Assembly: GCA_018816765.1 (NCBI GenBank)
Contig: JAHIUX010000063.1
Coordinates: 1-64,000 of the forward strand
Length of the DNA stretch: 64,000 bases
Reading direction: 5' to 3'
Source: Bacteroidota bacterium
GTDB taxonomy: Bacteria > Bacteroidota > Bacteroidia > Bacteroidales > F082
Part shown: piece after piece, positions 54,641 to 63,820 of the stretch
Numbering within the stretch: position 1 is the first letter of the stretch
Layout of the letters: each line of letters starts with the position of its first letter
Notes under the pieces: generated by a model
What the model saw: only the letters and a program-made list of their open reading frames with translations
What the model was told of the DNA's origin: nothing
Databases searched by the model: none
Position numbers and translations under genes: made by a program

Positions 54641-56257
54641 ATGCAAAGACTACTACTTTTAGGTGATGAGGCGATCGCCCAGGGCGCAATAGACGCCGGT
54701 TTATCAGGCATATATGCCTATCCCGGCACGCCATCAACAGAAATCATGGAATATGTTCAGGCTTCAAAGGAGGCCAAAGCAAAAAATATCAGGGCACTCT
54801 GGTCGGCCAATGAAAAAACCGCCATGGAGTCGGCCCTTGGGATGTCGTACGCCGGAAAACGGGCCATGGTTTGCATGAAGCATGTTGGCCTGAACGTGGC
54901 TGCTGACGCCTTTGTGAATTCAGCGATTACGGGTGCCAATGGGGGTTTGGTTGTTGTTGCAGCTGACGACCCATCGATGCACTCTTCGCAAAACGAGCAG
55001 GATTCACGTTTCTATGGCCGTTTTTCTTTTATACCTATCCTCGAGCCGGCCAACCAGCAGGAAGCCTACAACATGGTCCGATACGCATTTGACCTGTCAG
55101 AGAAAATGCGCATTCCGGTGATGGTACGCATCACCACCAGGCTTGCGCACTCGCGCACCGGAGTTGAATGCCTTGAGGCCAAACAACAAAACGATATCCA
55201 CCTACCGGAAAACCTACGCCAGTTTGTGCTTCTACCCTCAATAGCACGCAAACAATACCGCGAACTTCTCAACAAACAGCCGTTGCTGGAAGAAGAAAGC
55301 CTGGTTTCTGGTTACAATAATTACATTGATGGCGCTGACAAATCAACAGGGATTATTGCCTGCGGACTGGCCTACAACTACCTTATTGAAAACTTTGCTG
55401 ATCACAAGGTTCCATTCCCCGTACTACGGATCGGTCAGTACCCGATACCGGTGAAAATGGTTAACCAGCTTTATGAAAGCTGCGACAAAATACTGGTACT
55501 CGAAGATGGTTATCCGATTATTGAAGAATTGCTCAAAGGCATGCTCGATAAAGGAAAAACCATCCGCGGCAGACTCGATGGCAGCTTGCCCCGCGACGGT
55601 GAATTAACCCCCAACATCGTTGGATCAGCCCTCGGCAGAACCTTTGAAAAAGGCGCTGCTATACCTGAGCTGGTAAAAAACAGGCCACCAAAACTGTGTG
55701 ACGGCTGCTCACATAATGACGCATTTCTTGCACTCAATGAGGCACTTGCAACATATAGCCGCGGAAGGGTATTTTCTGACATCGGATGTTACACCCTCAG
55801 CGCGCTCGAACCGCTTGAATCAATCAACAGCTGTGTTGACATGGGCGCATCAATCACCATGGCTATCGGTGCTGCTGACGCTGGTCTTGTTCCGGCAGTT
55901 GCCGCCATCGGCGACAGCACCTTTACACACTCCGGCATCACCGGCCTGCTCGACGCGGTGAACAACCAGTCGCCCATTACGGTGCTTATTCTCGACAATG
56001 CAACCACAGGAATGACCGGAGGCCAGGCGTCATCTGCCTATGGCAAGGTTGAGGATATCTGCAAAGGCCTTGGAGTCGACGAGGCCCATATTAAGGTCCT
56101 CAAACCCCTGCATAAGTTCCATGACGAAAATGTGCAGGCCATCAAGGAAGAACTTGAGTACCCCGGTGTTTCCGTCATCATTCCGCGTCGCGAATGCATT
56201 CAAACGCTGAACCGGAGAATGCGGCAGAAAGCCAAGGTGAAATCAATGGATATTTAA
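54641..56257 (+). CDS. iorA: Indolepyruvate:ferredoxin oxidoreductase, alpha subunit
   Basis: 538 residues. With IorB it oxidatively decarboxylates aryl-pyruvates (from Trp, Phe, Tyr) to aryl-acetyl-CoA, reducing ferredoxin. The N-terminal half carries the pyrimidine-binding domain (AYPGTPSTEIMEYV; NEKTAMESALGMSYAGKRAM). The C-terminal half is the TPP-binding domain (PPKLCDGCSHNDAFLAL; FSDIGCYTLSALEPLESINSCVDMGAS; AIGDSTFTHSGITGL; LDNATTGMTGGQ). The C-terminal 4Fe-4S ferredoxin module of archaeal IorA is absent: the protein ends RRECIQTLNRRMRQKAKVK, so electrons must leave via a separate carrier, such as ferredoxin or the flavodoxins encoded here (inference). First gene of an operon with iorB. 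Confidence 0.92.
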   Translation: MQRLLLLGDEAIAQGAIDAGLSGIYAYPGTPSTEIMEYVQASKEAKAKNIRALWSANEKTAMESALGMSYAGKRAMVCMKHVGLNVAADAFVNSAITGANGGLVVVAADDPSMHSSQNEQDSRFYGRFSFIPILEPANQQEAYNMVRYAFDLSEKMRIPVMVRITTRLAHSRTGVECLEAKQQNDIHLPENLRQFVLLPSIARKQYRELLNKQPLLEEESLVSGYNNYIDGADKSTGIIACGLAYNYLIENFADHKVPFPVLRIGQYPIPVKMVNQLYESCDKILVLEDGYPIIEELLKGMLDKGKTIRGRLDGSLPRDGELTPNIVGSALGRTFEKGAAIPELVKNRPPKLCDGCSHNDAFLALNEALATYSRGRVFSDIGCYTLSALEPLESINSCVDMGASITMAIGAADAGLVPAVAAIGDSTFTHSGITGLLDAVNNQSPITVLILDNATTGMTGGQASSAYGKVEDICKGLGVDEAHIKVLKPLHKFHDENVQAIKEELEYPGVSVIIPRRECIQTLNRRMRQKAKVKSMDI

Positions 56258-56280
56258 CTATTATACGTAAGCATAATAAC

Positions 56281-56862
56281 ATGACAAAAGATATTATTTT
56301 AGCTGGTGTTGGCGGTCAGGGTATCCTGAGTATTGCTGCATGCATTGGTATGGCTGCGCTCGAAGAGCAGTTGTTTCTCAAACAGGCAGAAGTTCATGGC
56401 ATGAGCCAGCGTGGCGGTGCCGTTCAGTCGCATTTGCGGCTCTCATCTTCCGAAATCGCATCGGACCTGATTCCCGAAGGACATGCCGACCTGGTCATTT
56501 CTGTCGAACCCATGGAATCGCTCAGGTATCTTTCGATGCTAAAACCCAATGGCTACATCATCACCAGCATCAACCCCTATATTAATATTCCTTCCTATCC
56601 CGACATTGAGGTGTTGCTGAAGGAAATCTGGAGCCAGCCAAAATACATCACCCTCGATGCCGACCAAATGGCCAAAGAATGTGGGTCGGTTAAAGCCGCC
56701 AATATGGTTATCCTTGGTGCTGCTGCGCCTTTTCTGGGACTTAAACCCGAAAGTATCACCAAAGCCATCGGCATGATCTTCGGTTCAAAAGGAGAAGATG
56801 TGGTGAACATGAACCTGAAAGCCATGCACGCAGGGCGCGATTTGGCGCTTAAACAATTGTAG
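56281..56862 (+). CDS. iorB: Indolepyruvate:ferredoxin oxidoreductase, beta subunit
   Basis: 193 residues. The gamma-type domain of 2-oxoacid oxidoreductases: IILAGVGGQGILSIA at the N-terminus, KQAEVHGMSQRGGAVQSHLRL (about 38-58), and VISVEPMESLRYL. It completes the IorAB enzyme. The ATG at 56281 gives MTKDIILAGVGGQG; a longer frame starting inside iorA is rejected. The gap to iorA is 23 bp. Confidence 0.92.
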   Translation: MTKDIILAGVGGQGILSIAACIGMAALEEQLFLKQAEVHGMSQRGGAVQSHLRLSSSEIASDLIPEGHADLVISVEPMESLRYLSMLKPNGYIITSINPYINIPSYPDIEVLLKEIWSQPKYITLDADQMAKECGSVKAANMVILGAAAPFLGLKPESITKAIGMIFGSKGEDVVNMNLKAMHAGRDLALKQL

Positions 56863-56958
56863 GCAGCAGACCTCCTGTTGATCAGCGCATGAAAGATGCC
56901 CCAACCAGTTCGCTGCGGCAAGCCACGATTTAGTGGCCGGTATGTTGGATTTTTCTGC

Positions 56959-56966
56959 TATTTTTG
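56959..56966 (+). promoter_or_regulatory. -7 promoter box TATTTTTG for the M23 peptidase gene
   Basis: Perfect TAnnTTTG, 87 bp before the ATG at 57053. It lies inside a longer open frame (from 56933), which therefore is not the true start. Confidence 0.5.
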
Positions 56967-57052
56967 CCTGTAAAGGAATCCCTGTAAAGCTACACGTATA
57001 TGGTTTGAAGCAGCGGTTGCTTCAACAGATGTTATTTACCAATATTGCTGTC

Positions 57053-58333
57053 ATGAAGTATTGTCTTGTTTGTGTTTGTGCCCTTTTTATGTTCGTTAGC
57101 GTGTCCTGTGAGCGCAATTCACAAAAAAAAGCCGAAGATACTGTGCCTGTTGTAATCGAACCTACCATCATGTACGATATGGTCGTCGATTCCTTTGATG
57201 TGATTGAAGGTCAGGTGAGAAGCAATCAGTTTCTGGCCGACCTCTTATTGGGTTACAATGTCGACTATCAGGTGATTGATCAACTCGCCAGAAATTTCCG
57301 CTATGTGTTTGATGTTCGAAGGATTAAGGCGGGAAATACTTACACACTGTTATGCGACAAGGATTCTGTGCAAACGGCAAGGTATTTTATCTATGAAATT
57401 GATTATACTGACTATGTGATTTTCAGTTTACGCGACTCCATCTACGCACGTCGCGGACACAAGGAAGTTGAAAAGCGCATGGAAGTAGCCAGTGGAGCCA
57501 TCACCTCATCGCTTTGGAACGCTATGACCGACAAGGGCTACGATGCCAATCTTGCCATCAGGCTATCAGAGATTTATGCCTGGACTGTCGACTTCTTCGG
57601 CATACAGAAAGGCGATAATTTTGAGTTCATTTACGAACGACTTTATGTTGAAAATAAAGCTGTTGGAATTGGTCGCATTACCTCAGCCCGGTTTAATTAC
57701 TATGGCAAGGACCTGTATGCATTTTATTTTGAGCAGGACAGCATAGGCGATTACTTTGATGAAACAGGACAAAGCCTGATGCGTGCATTTTTGAAAGCCC
57801 CCCTGAAATTCAGCCGAATCAGCTCTCATTTCACAAACAAACGATATCATCCGGTGCTCAAGATCAGCCGCCCGCATCATGGTGTCGATTACGCCGCGCC
57901 CTCAGGAACACCTGTTTTTGCCATCGGACAAGGCGTTGTAACCCGAAAGGGCTATCAGGCTGCCGGTGGCGGCAACTATTTGTACATCAAACACAATGGC
58001 GTTTACACAACAGCCTATATGCACCTGAAGGGATTCGCCAAAGGAATAGGCGAAGGTAGCAGGGTTACCCAGGGTCAGCTCATCGGATACGTGGGCAGTA
58101 CAGGCCTTTCAACCGGCCCTCACCTCGATTTCAGGTTTTTCAAAAACGGTCAACCGGTTAATCCACTCACTGTCGAATCCCCTCCGGCAAAGCCGGTTGA
58201 GGCAAAAAACATGGAGCGATTCAAACTTGTTGCTACACAGGAGATGGCAAAACTGAAGGCGATTGCAGGTGGAAATATCCAGGCGGCAACCAGCCTTAAA
58301 GCGGACAGCACTGCTGATGACTATACAAATTAG
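57053..58333 (+). CDS. M23 family metallopeptidase, probable lipoprotein
   Basis: 426 residues. The N-terminus is MKYCLVCVCALFMFVSVSCERN, with a lipobox-like SVSC near residue 19. A long middle part (about 40-290) resembles opacity-associated/LysM-like domains of murein endopeptidases such as MepM (QVRSNQFLADLLLGY..). The catalytic LytM domain (about 280-385) carries HHGVDYAAPSGTPVFA (HxxxD, zinc) and THLD-type GPHLDFRFF (about 362-370). It cleaves peptide cross-links of murein. Start 57053 is chosen because of the lipobox and the internal promoter. It stands alone between iorB and the intergenic region. Confidence 0.85.
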   Translation: MKYCLVCVCALFMFVSVSCERNSQKKAEDTVPVVIEPTIMYDMVVDSFDVIEGQVRSNQFLADLLLGYNVDYQVIDQLARNFRYVFDVRRIKAGNTYTLLCDKDSVQTARYFIYEIDYTDYVIFSLRDSIYARRGHKEVEKRMEVASGAITSSLWNAMTDKGYDANLAIRLSEIYAWTVDFFGIQKGDNFEFIYERLYVENKAVGIGRITSARFNYYGKDLYAFYFEQDSIGDYFDETGQSLMRAFLKAPLKFSRISSHFTNKRYHPVLKISRPHHGVDYAAPSGTPVFAIGQGVVTRKGYQAAGGGNYLYIKHNGVYTTAYMHLKGFAKGIGEGSRVTQGQLIGYVGSTGLSTGPHLDFRFFKNGQPVNPLTVESPPAKPVEAKNMERFKLVATQEMAKLKAIAGGNIQAATSLKADSTADDYTN

Positions 58334-58751
58334 TGGGACATTTTGTCACGGGTGAATATTGAACTGATGGAAAGCAATTTATGGCTGCCATCAACACGAC
58401 ATATCCCCTTTCACCTTAGCGGACTTAACCATGGATTAATTAAACTAAGGGCAGCATCCAAAATCGGTTTGCGACAGCAAAGCCGTGTCCATAGCCGGTA
58501 ACTGTAACTGTTGCCCTTGCGCTTGCAACCCACTTTATTTATCTTTGGTCAGCATGTTTTGAATTCCGATTAGTGAACTCATTATTGATACATTATTGTT
58601 CGATTTGGAAATTGTTCTATTTTTGGAATACTATCTTTGATTAGGAATTTAAAAAAATCAGGATTTTTTGTATAATTATGATATTCTGTTATTTACGAAC
58701 TTTGGTTTAATTTTTGTAATTAATATGGTAACACACTAAACCCATACTGTC
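58334..58751. other. Intergenic region before the LruC-type gene
   Basis: 418 bp. The distal half is AT-rich and holds the promoter at 58612-58639. A 7-bp complementary pair (AAGGGCA near 58447, TGCCCTT near 58513) encloses about 60 nt and could form a weak structure. No gene or known riboswitch was recognised. Confidence 0.5.
58612..58639 (+). promoter_or_regulatory. Promoter TTG - 17 bp - TATCTTTG for the LruC-type gene
   Basis: -33 TTG at 58612-58614 and -7 TATCTTTG at 58632-58639, giving a leader of about 105 nt before the ATG at 58752. A near-match TAATTTTTG lies closer to the gene. Confidence 0.45.
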
Positions 58752-61700
58752 ATGAAAAGATTTACCTCTGCAATGCTACTGACGATTTTTGTCTCAGGGC
58801 TATTGCTGGTTTCCTGCAACAAGGACAACCACAAACAAAATGAACCAACAAATTTTCTCGACCTTAAAATAGATCAGTCGTTTACGTTTGATAACTTCTC
58901 GAATTTTGAAACATCCATCAAGGTTCCGGCAACCAGGTCAACGGGCGTTGACATCATTCAGATTTATGATGGCAAACCTGAATCGGGCGGAAAGGTCATC
59001 CTCACAGGAGCCCTTGACCAGAACGGGGAATTCAGTATGCCCATCAGGATTCCAAACAGGCTCACCGAAGTGTATGTGGGAAAACTCTCCTCTTCCGGGC
59101 AACATGAGTTTGTTGCCGTGCCCGTCACAGGCAATAAAATCCAATTCCAGTTCTCAGGTGTGAAATCAAGCGAAACTGTTCCATCCTGCGATCCGGGATG
59201 TACACAAGCAGTGCAGGGTGTTAACAATAACCTTACAATCAACTCAGGCACCATGATTTGTGTTGACGAAGGCACAACAGCCATTTTCAACTCGCTCAAA
59301 ATCAACAGTGGCGGCATCCTGCGTGTTTGCGGAAATGCTACCGTGAACAGCTATGCAAACGGAGGTGGAGAAGGCACCATCATCGTTTCACCTTCAGGAA
59401 CCGTGAACCTGCCCAAATATAACAATGAATTCACCATTGAGGTTTATGGCAGCCTGAATTACACTGGAAATGGAACTGTGCAGTGGAATGGCAGCACCCA
59501 CAACTGGGGAGCCATCAGCTCGAGCATTAAAGTGGTAAACCAGGGCTCATTTATTAACGATGGCACTTTTACCGTCTCAAAGGATTTCGTCAATAATCCA
59601 GATGGCACCGTGGTGAACAATTGTCAGTTTTATGTCACCGACGAATCGAACAATGCCTTTCAACAAAACAGCGACTTCACCAATAATGGTTATGTCGATG
59701 TAAGCGGAACAGCCATACTCAGTGGTTCAGGACCAAAGCTCACCACCCTTGGGCTGGGTAGCCTGATGCGAACCAAGAATTTTAAAATCCAGGGCAATGT
59801 CGCCGGACCAAATTCACAGGGCGGACAAATCCGTGCCACCGAAGATGGCCAAACATCGGCAGGATCGAACGTTACCGGTTTTGTTGACTTGTGTGTGGCC
59901 GAAACATTTAATCCTAACAACGGCAACTACGGGCCAGATGTCACTTTCTGTGCTTACACCCAAACAACACCTCAATGCAGCGCAAATGTCGCTCCCACCA
60001 TCACCAGCTCACTGAATATTGGCGGCATTGTCAATCAGCCGATGACTCCTTATGTAATTACAGCAACGGGAACTGAACCCATAAGCTTCAATGCAACTAA
60101 CCTGCCGGCCGGCCTTGTTTACAACGTAACCACACATACCATCAGTGGAACCCCGACATCAGCAGGAAGTTTTCAGGTGCCACTGACAGCCACCAATTTC
60201 ATGGGATCAGACAATCAAACACTGACAATTGAAGTCACTCAGCCTGCAGCTCCACCCGTGATCACCAGCGCGTTGACTGCCACAGGCACAGTCAATCAAT
60301 CGCTCACTTATGTAATGACAGCCAGCGGTACCGGCCCGATTACCTATGCCGCAACCAACCTCCCTTCCGGGCTGAGCTTTAATCCGTCGACACAACAAAT
60401 CACCGGAAGTCCATCTGCAGCTGGCACATACAATATTACACTTTCTGCCACCAATGAAGGCGGCACAACCACACAGGTCCTTGTGCTCACTGTCGGCACA
60501 CCGCCAACTATCACAAGTGCCCTCACCGCCAGCGGTACTGCCAATACCCAATTCACGACCTATACCATCCTGGCAACCGGCACACCAACAATAACGTATA
60601 CTGCCTCAAACCTGCCGCAAGGCTTAAGCTACAATGCACAGGATCATACCATTAACGGAACACCCACTTTTGCCGGTGTGACCAATGTTACCCTGACCGC
60701 AACCAATGGCCATGGAACCGACATTCAAACCCTCGTGATCACCATCAACGAAGGTGCTCAGCCCCCGGTCATCACAAGCACACTCACTGCAAGCGCTGTG
60801 AAGGACAATCCGTTTAGCTACAGCATCACTGCCAGCGGTTCGCAACCAATGACATTCAATGCAACGGGCTTGCCTGCAGGCTTGAGCTTCAACGGAAACA
60901 TCATCAGTGGCATCCCTACAGTGGCAGGTACCTACAATATTACCCTAACTGCAAACAACAGCGCAGGCACCGATATTAAAACCCTTGTTTTAACTGTCGT
61001 TGCAGGCACTGGAACAGATACTGATGGTGATGGTATACCCGATAACCTCGACCAGTATCCCAATGACCCAACAAGGGCATTCAACTCCTACTATCCAAAC
61101 GAAGCCGATTATGGCAGCCTTGCATTTGAAGACCTCTGGCCGGCTTATGGCGACTACGACTTCAACGATTTTGTGGTGAACATTAATTACAAAACCGTGA
61201 CCAATGCCCAAAACCAGGTAGTTGATATCATTGCCAAATATCAGATTATGGCCGATGGTGCTTCACTCGACAACGGATTCGGCATCGTACTCAACGCGCC
61301 ATCATCCACTGTTGCCAGCGTCACCGGATGCATCAAACTGGGCAATGCGGTTATTTATGATCCAAAGGGGTTTGAAGCAGGCCATACCAATTCAACGGTC
61401 ATCATTCCTTTCGACGCCATCAACCCAATCATGGATGGTGGCATGGCCAACACCATCCCCAATGGCAAGTATATTCAAACCTCAGTGAATACCGTTACGG
61501 TGAATTTCGAGACACCACAGGCCAATATTGGCATGCCACCTTACAATCCGTTTATCTTTGTTGATCAGGAAAGGGGCCATGAAGTTCACCTGAAGGACCA
61601 ACCCCATACCGAATTTGCTGATCCGGCCTTTTTTGGCACCCAGAGCGATGCCTCAAACCCTGATGCAGGATTGTATTACCGCTCATCGACAGGTTTGCCC

Positions 61701-61874
61701 TGGGCAGTAGAAACACCGCTTAACTTCGACTATCCGGTTGAGAAGGTAGATATCCTGATGACACACCTGAAGTTTGCCGCCTGGGCACAATCCTCCGGAG
61801 CTGATTATCCTGACTGGTATATGAGCCGGGCAGGATACAGAAACCAGGGAAATATTTACGTTATACCGCAATAA
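58752..61874 (+). CDS. LruC-domain surface lipoprotein with putative Ig repeats
   Basis: 1040 residues. The lipoprotein signal peptide has its lipobox at about residues 20-23 (LLVSCNKD). After a carboxypeptidase-regulatory-like start and a beta-helix-like stretch (about 150-400), four Put_Ig/He_PIG-type repeats (about 415-750) repeat the pattern ITSxLTAxG..Y.I.ATG..PITF.ATNLPxGLSYN..T..I.GTPT.AGT..V.L.ATN. A calcium-binding-like segment TDTDGDGIPDNLDQYPNDP (about 757-775) leads to the C-terminal LruC/DUF4842 domain (about 780-1040: PAYGDYDFNDFVVNINY). It is probably surface exposed and adhesin-like; ligand unknown. Closed by a strong terminator. Confidence 0.82.
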   Translation: MKRFTSAMLLTIFVSGLLLVSCNKDNHKQNEPTNFLDLKIDQSFTFDNFSNFETSIKVPATRSTGVDIIQIYDGKPESGGKVILTGALDQNGEFSMPIRIPNRLTEVYVGKLSSSGQHEFVAVPVTGNKIQFQFSGVKSSETVPSCDPGCTQAVQGVNNNLTINSGTMICVDEGTTAIFNSLKINSGGILRVCGNATVNSYANGGGEGTIIVSPSGTVNLPKYNNEFTIEVYGSLNYTGNGTVQWNGSTHNWGAISSSIKVVNQGSFINDGTFTVSKDFVNNPDGTVVNNCQFYVTDESNNAFQQNSDFTNNGYVDVSGTAILSGSGPKLTTLGLGSLMRTKNFKIQGNVAGPNSQGGQIRATEDGQTSAGSNVTGFVDLCVAETFNPNNGNYGPDVTFCAYTQTTPQCSANVAPTITSSLNIGGIVNQPMTPYVITATGTEPISFNATNLPAGLVYNVTTHTISGTPTSAGSFQVPLTATNFMGSDNQTLTIEVTQPAAPPVITSALTATGTVNQSLTYVMTASGTGPITYAATNLPSGLSFNPSTQQITGSPSAAGTYNITLSATNEGGTTTQVLVLTVGTPPTITSALTASGTANTQFTTYTILATGTPTITYTASNLPQGLSYNAQDHTINGTPTFAGVTNVTLTATNGHGTDIQTLVITINEGAQPPVITSTLTASAVKDNPFSYSITASGSQPMTFNATGLPAGLSFNGNIISGIPTVAGTYNITLTANNSAGTDIKTLVLTVVAGTGTDTDGDGIPDNLDQYPNDPTRAFNSYYPNEADYGSLAFEDLWPAYGDYDFNDFVVNINYKTVTNAQNQVVDIIAKYQIMADGASLDNGFGIVLNAPSSTVASVTGCIKLGNAVIYDPKGFEAGHTNSTVIIPFDAINPIMDGGMANTIPNGKYIQTSVNTVTVNFETPQANIGMPPYNPFIFVDQERGHEVHLKDQPHTEFADPAFFGTQSDASNPDAGLYYRSSTGLPWAVETPLNFDYPVEKVDILMTHLKFAAWAQSSGADYPDWYMSRAGYRNQGNIYVIPQ

Positions 61875-61897
61875 GACAGTGATTATTTGATGTTGAA

Positions 61898-61937
61898 AAC
61901 AACACCCTGCAGGTTTGCCTGCGGGGTGTTGTTGTTT
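61898..61937 (+). terminator. Intrinsic terminator after the LruC-type gene
   Basis: 16-bp stem (61898-61913 with 61918-61933, one G-T wobble) around a TTTG loop, followed by TTT. Confidence 0.8.
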
Positions 61938-62156
61938 TGGTGTCGGCCATCACATCAGGTCTGTGCTCCGGCAATATTCATTTAGTTTATCGCTTTCTGC
62001 TGCAATCGCTCTTGCATTTGCAGGCTTTTTGCTGCCATCACTTTATCCTGTGAACAGCACATCAGCAGCTATGTTTCCGGTAACCTGTGATTCAGGTGCA
62101 TCTTCTCAAACCCCCTCCTGACTTTCGTTGATCAGCAAAAGCGGGTTATGCAATAT

Positions 62157-62211
62157 CCCTGACATAAGAAAAGCCATAGCATACTTTGTTATGCATGGCA
62201 CTTATCAGGGT
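62157..62211. repeat. Long imperfect inverted repeat
   Basis: The outer arms CCCTGA(CA)TAAG and CTTATCAGGG, then GCCAT/ATGGC, then GCATA/TATGC, form a bulged hairpin of about 55 nt. It lies between two terminators in non-coding DNA. Only one copy is visible in the window. Confidence 0.45.
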
Positions 62212-62297
62212 CGGTTATAACATATTGTACCCATTTCATTGACACAGCTCATTTGTGCATTTTCAAACCAGCATCAAGCCAGCAGTCAGGCGAAAAA

Positions 62298-62333
62298 AAA
62301 AAACGGTTCCGGCAATGACCGGAACCGTTTTTT
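62298..62333. terminator. Terminator downstream of the SusD-like gene
   Basis: 15-bp perfect stem AAAAAACGGTTCCGG/CCGGAACCGTTTTTT (62298-62312 with 62319-62333), with A/T tracts on both flanks, so it can act in both directions. Confidence 0.88.
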
Positions 62334-62365
62334 GAAACCCGAAAGGGCTATACTGTAACCAGGAT

Positions 62366-63808
62366 TTATTTATCCCAGAACAATTTAGTAGACAATTCAT
62401 CGCCACCAATTTTTGCAGCGGCTGCGGTGAAGTTGTCTTTATTCAAAGTCTGTTCGTTGATGGCGTAAGTATGCCTCCTTGGAACAGCACCATTTGCTGA
62501 TTCAGCCGGGCTTGGAGGAATGTTCATCACAGGATATCCCAACCTTCTGTAGGAGGTCCATCCTTCGAGTCCCCTTACATAAAATGCCAACCATGCCTGT
62601 GTTCCGATCTTCTGTTTCCAGTCGCCGGGAGCGGTGGCATAAGCAACATTTGCCTGGGCAAGATAAGCAGCAGCGTCAACAGCGTCAACTTCCCAATATT
62701 CCATTGATGAGTTAACACCGTTTTCGTACCATGTTGCAGCTGATCCACCAACACTGAAGCCTCTTTCGGCAGCTTCAGCCAGGTAGAAAGCCAGGTCGGT
62801 ATAGTCTAACATAACAGCGGCATAATTTTCAGCCTGTACCCTGTCGCAAACATGTGAATACTGTGAGAAAGCACTGCTTTCGCCATACACACCACCACGG
62901 TAGGTATCGCCGTTAATTTCAAAATATTTAGGCAACCTTGGGTCAGTGAGGCCGTTCATCAGGTCAACAATGGTGTTGGCCGGAACAAAGTCGTGACGAC
63001 CGCTCTGTACGAGGTCCTGAAACAATGGGTTCGAGTTGGCAGCACCTGGGTAGGCAAATTCGCACCTTTCGCCAGGTCCGAATGCATTTGCATAAGCACC
63101 TTCAACATAGGATTTAGCCATCGCAGCGTCAACGGTCGACAAGGTGATTCCCATTTTTACAATGAGGGTATTGGCAAACTTTTTCCACATGGCTACATCG
63201 CCGCCCATCATCAGGTCATCGCCACCAAAACTTTCGTTGTTGGCATCGAGTCCGTCAGCAGCAGCTTTAGCCCTTGCAAGAAGGTCCTGATAGATTGCAA
63301 ATGCATCATCATAAACGGGTGAAATGTTCTCGATATCGAGTGCTTCGGTGTAAGGAATATCACCAAAGATGTCAACCATTTGGTTGTAAGCATATACTTC
63401 AACCAGGTCGATCAGATACAGTTTGTTCTGCTTTGTGGCAGCAGCTGCATCACCTTCAGCAACTTCGAGGTTAACCAGTCTGCGGGCTTCTTTGAGGTCG
63501 AGCAGAATGTCACGATAATAATAACGATACAGCGTATTTCCGATGTTACGGTTAACAACGTCGTAGTTCGCTTCGTCGGTATAGGTGGTTTCTGTCCAAT
63601 ACTGTGCAAAAAGTTTCCAGTTGTTCCTGTTCACATTGGTATTCGAGTATTGATCAGCGAGGGCTTTCTGAGCGTTCGCAAAAAGGAACTGCCCCGGGAC
63701 CTCAACGGCTCTCTTCTTGTCCGTGTTGAAATCGTCAAAGTTTTTTGTACAGGATATGGTTATCGACATCCCGATCAAAAATAATAATATGATGTGTATT
63801 TTTTTCAT
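62366..63808 (-). CDS. SusD/RagB family outer-membrane lipoprotein (SusD_2 type)
   Basis: 480 residues. The lipoprotein signal is at the N-terminus with lipobox ITISC (about residue 20), followed by TKNFDDFNTDKKRA, the classic start of SusD_2 (PF12771-like) proteins. TPR-like helices follow, with NKLYLIDLVEVYAYNQMVDIFGDIPYTEALD (about 120-155) and YTDLAFYLAEAAERGF (about 335-350). SusD proteins form a lid over a SusC TonB channel and bind glycans or peptides; the substrate is unknown. It follows the SusC-like gene on the same strand by 12 bp and is the end of that transcript, as the terminator shows. Confidence 0.9.
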   Translation of the reverse strand: MKKIHIILLFLIGMSITISCTKNFDDFNTDKKRAVEVPGQFLFANAQKALADQYSNTNVNRNNWKLFAQYWTETTYTDEANYDVVNRNIGNTLYRYYYRDILLDLKEARRLVNLEVAEGDAAAATKQNKLYLIDLVEVYAYNQMVDIFGDIPYTEALDIENISPVYDDAFAIYQDLLARAKAAADGLDANNESFGGDDLMMGGDVAMWKKFANTLIVKMGITLSTVDAAMAKSYVEGAYANAFGPGERCEFAYPGAANSNPLFQDLVQSGRHDFVPANTIVDLMNGLTDPRLPKYFEINGDTYRGGVYGESSAFSQYSHVCDRVQAENYAAVMLDYTDLAFYLAEAAERGFSVGGSAATWYENGVNSSMEYWEVDAVDAAAYLAQANVAYATAPGDWKQKIGTQAWLAFYVRGLEGWTSYRRLGYPVMNIPPSPAESANGAVPRRHTYAINEQTLNKDNFTAAAAKIGGDELSTKLFWDK

Positions 63809-63820
63809 TGTTCTTCAGAT

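Larger units (their letters stand above)
61938..62365. other. Intergenic region between the LruC-type and SusD-like genes
   Basis: 428 bp between convergent genes. It contains a long imperfect hairpin (62157-62211) and the SusD-side terminator. Short open frames here have no supporting features. Confidence 0.5.

Noticed and set aside
58334-58600. Possible riboswitch or structured RNA upstream of the LruC-type gene
   Set aside because: Only a 7-bp complementary pair with a 60-nt interior was found. No conserved riboswitch core was recognised, and it lies upstream of the predicted promoter.
60000-61000. Regularly repeated DNA that might suggest a CRISPR array or tandem satellite
   Set aside because: The repeats are about 250 bp, diverged, in frame, and encode Ig-type (He_PIG) domains of the LruC-type lipoprotein.
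61915-62121. 68-codon open frame after the LruC-type gene
   Set aside because: It overlaps the strong terminator hairpin at 61898-61937 and has no features of a gene.
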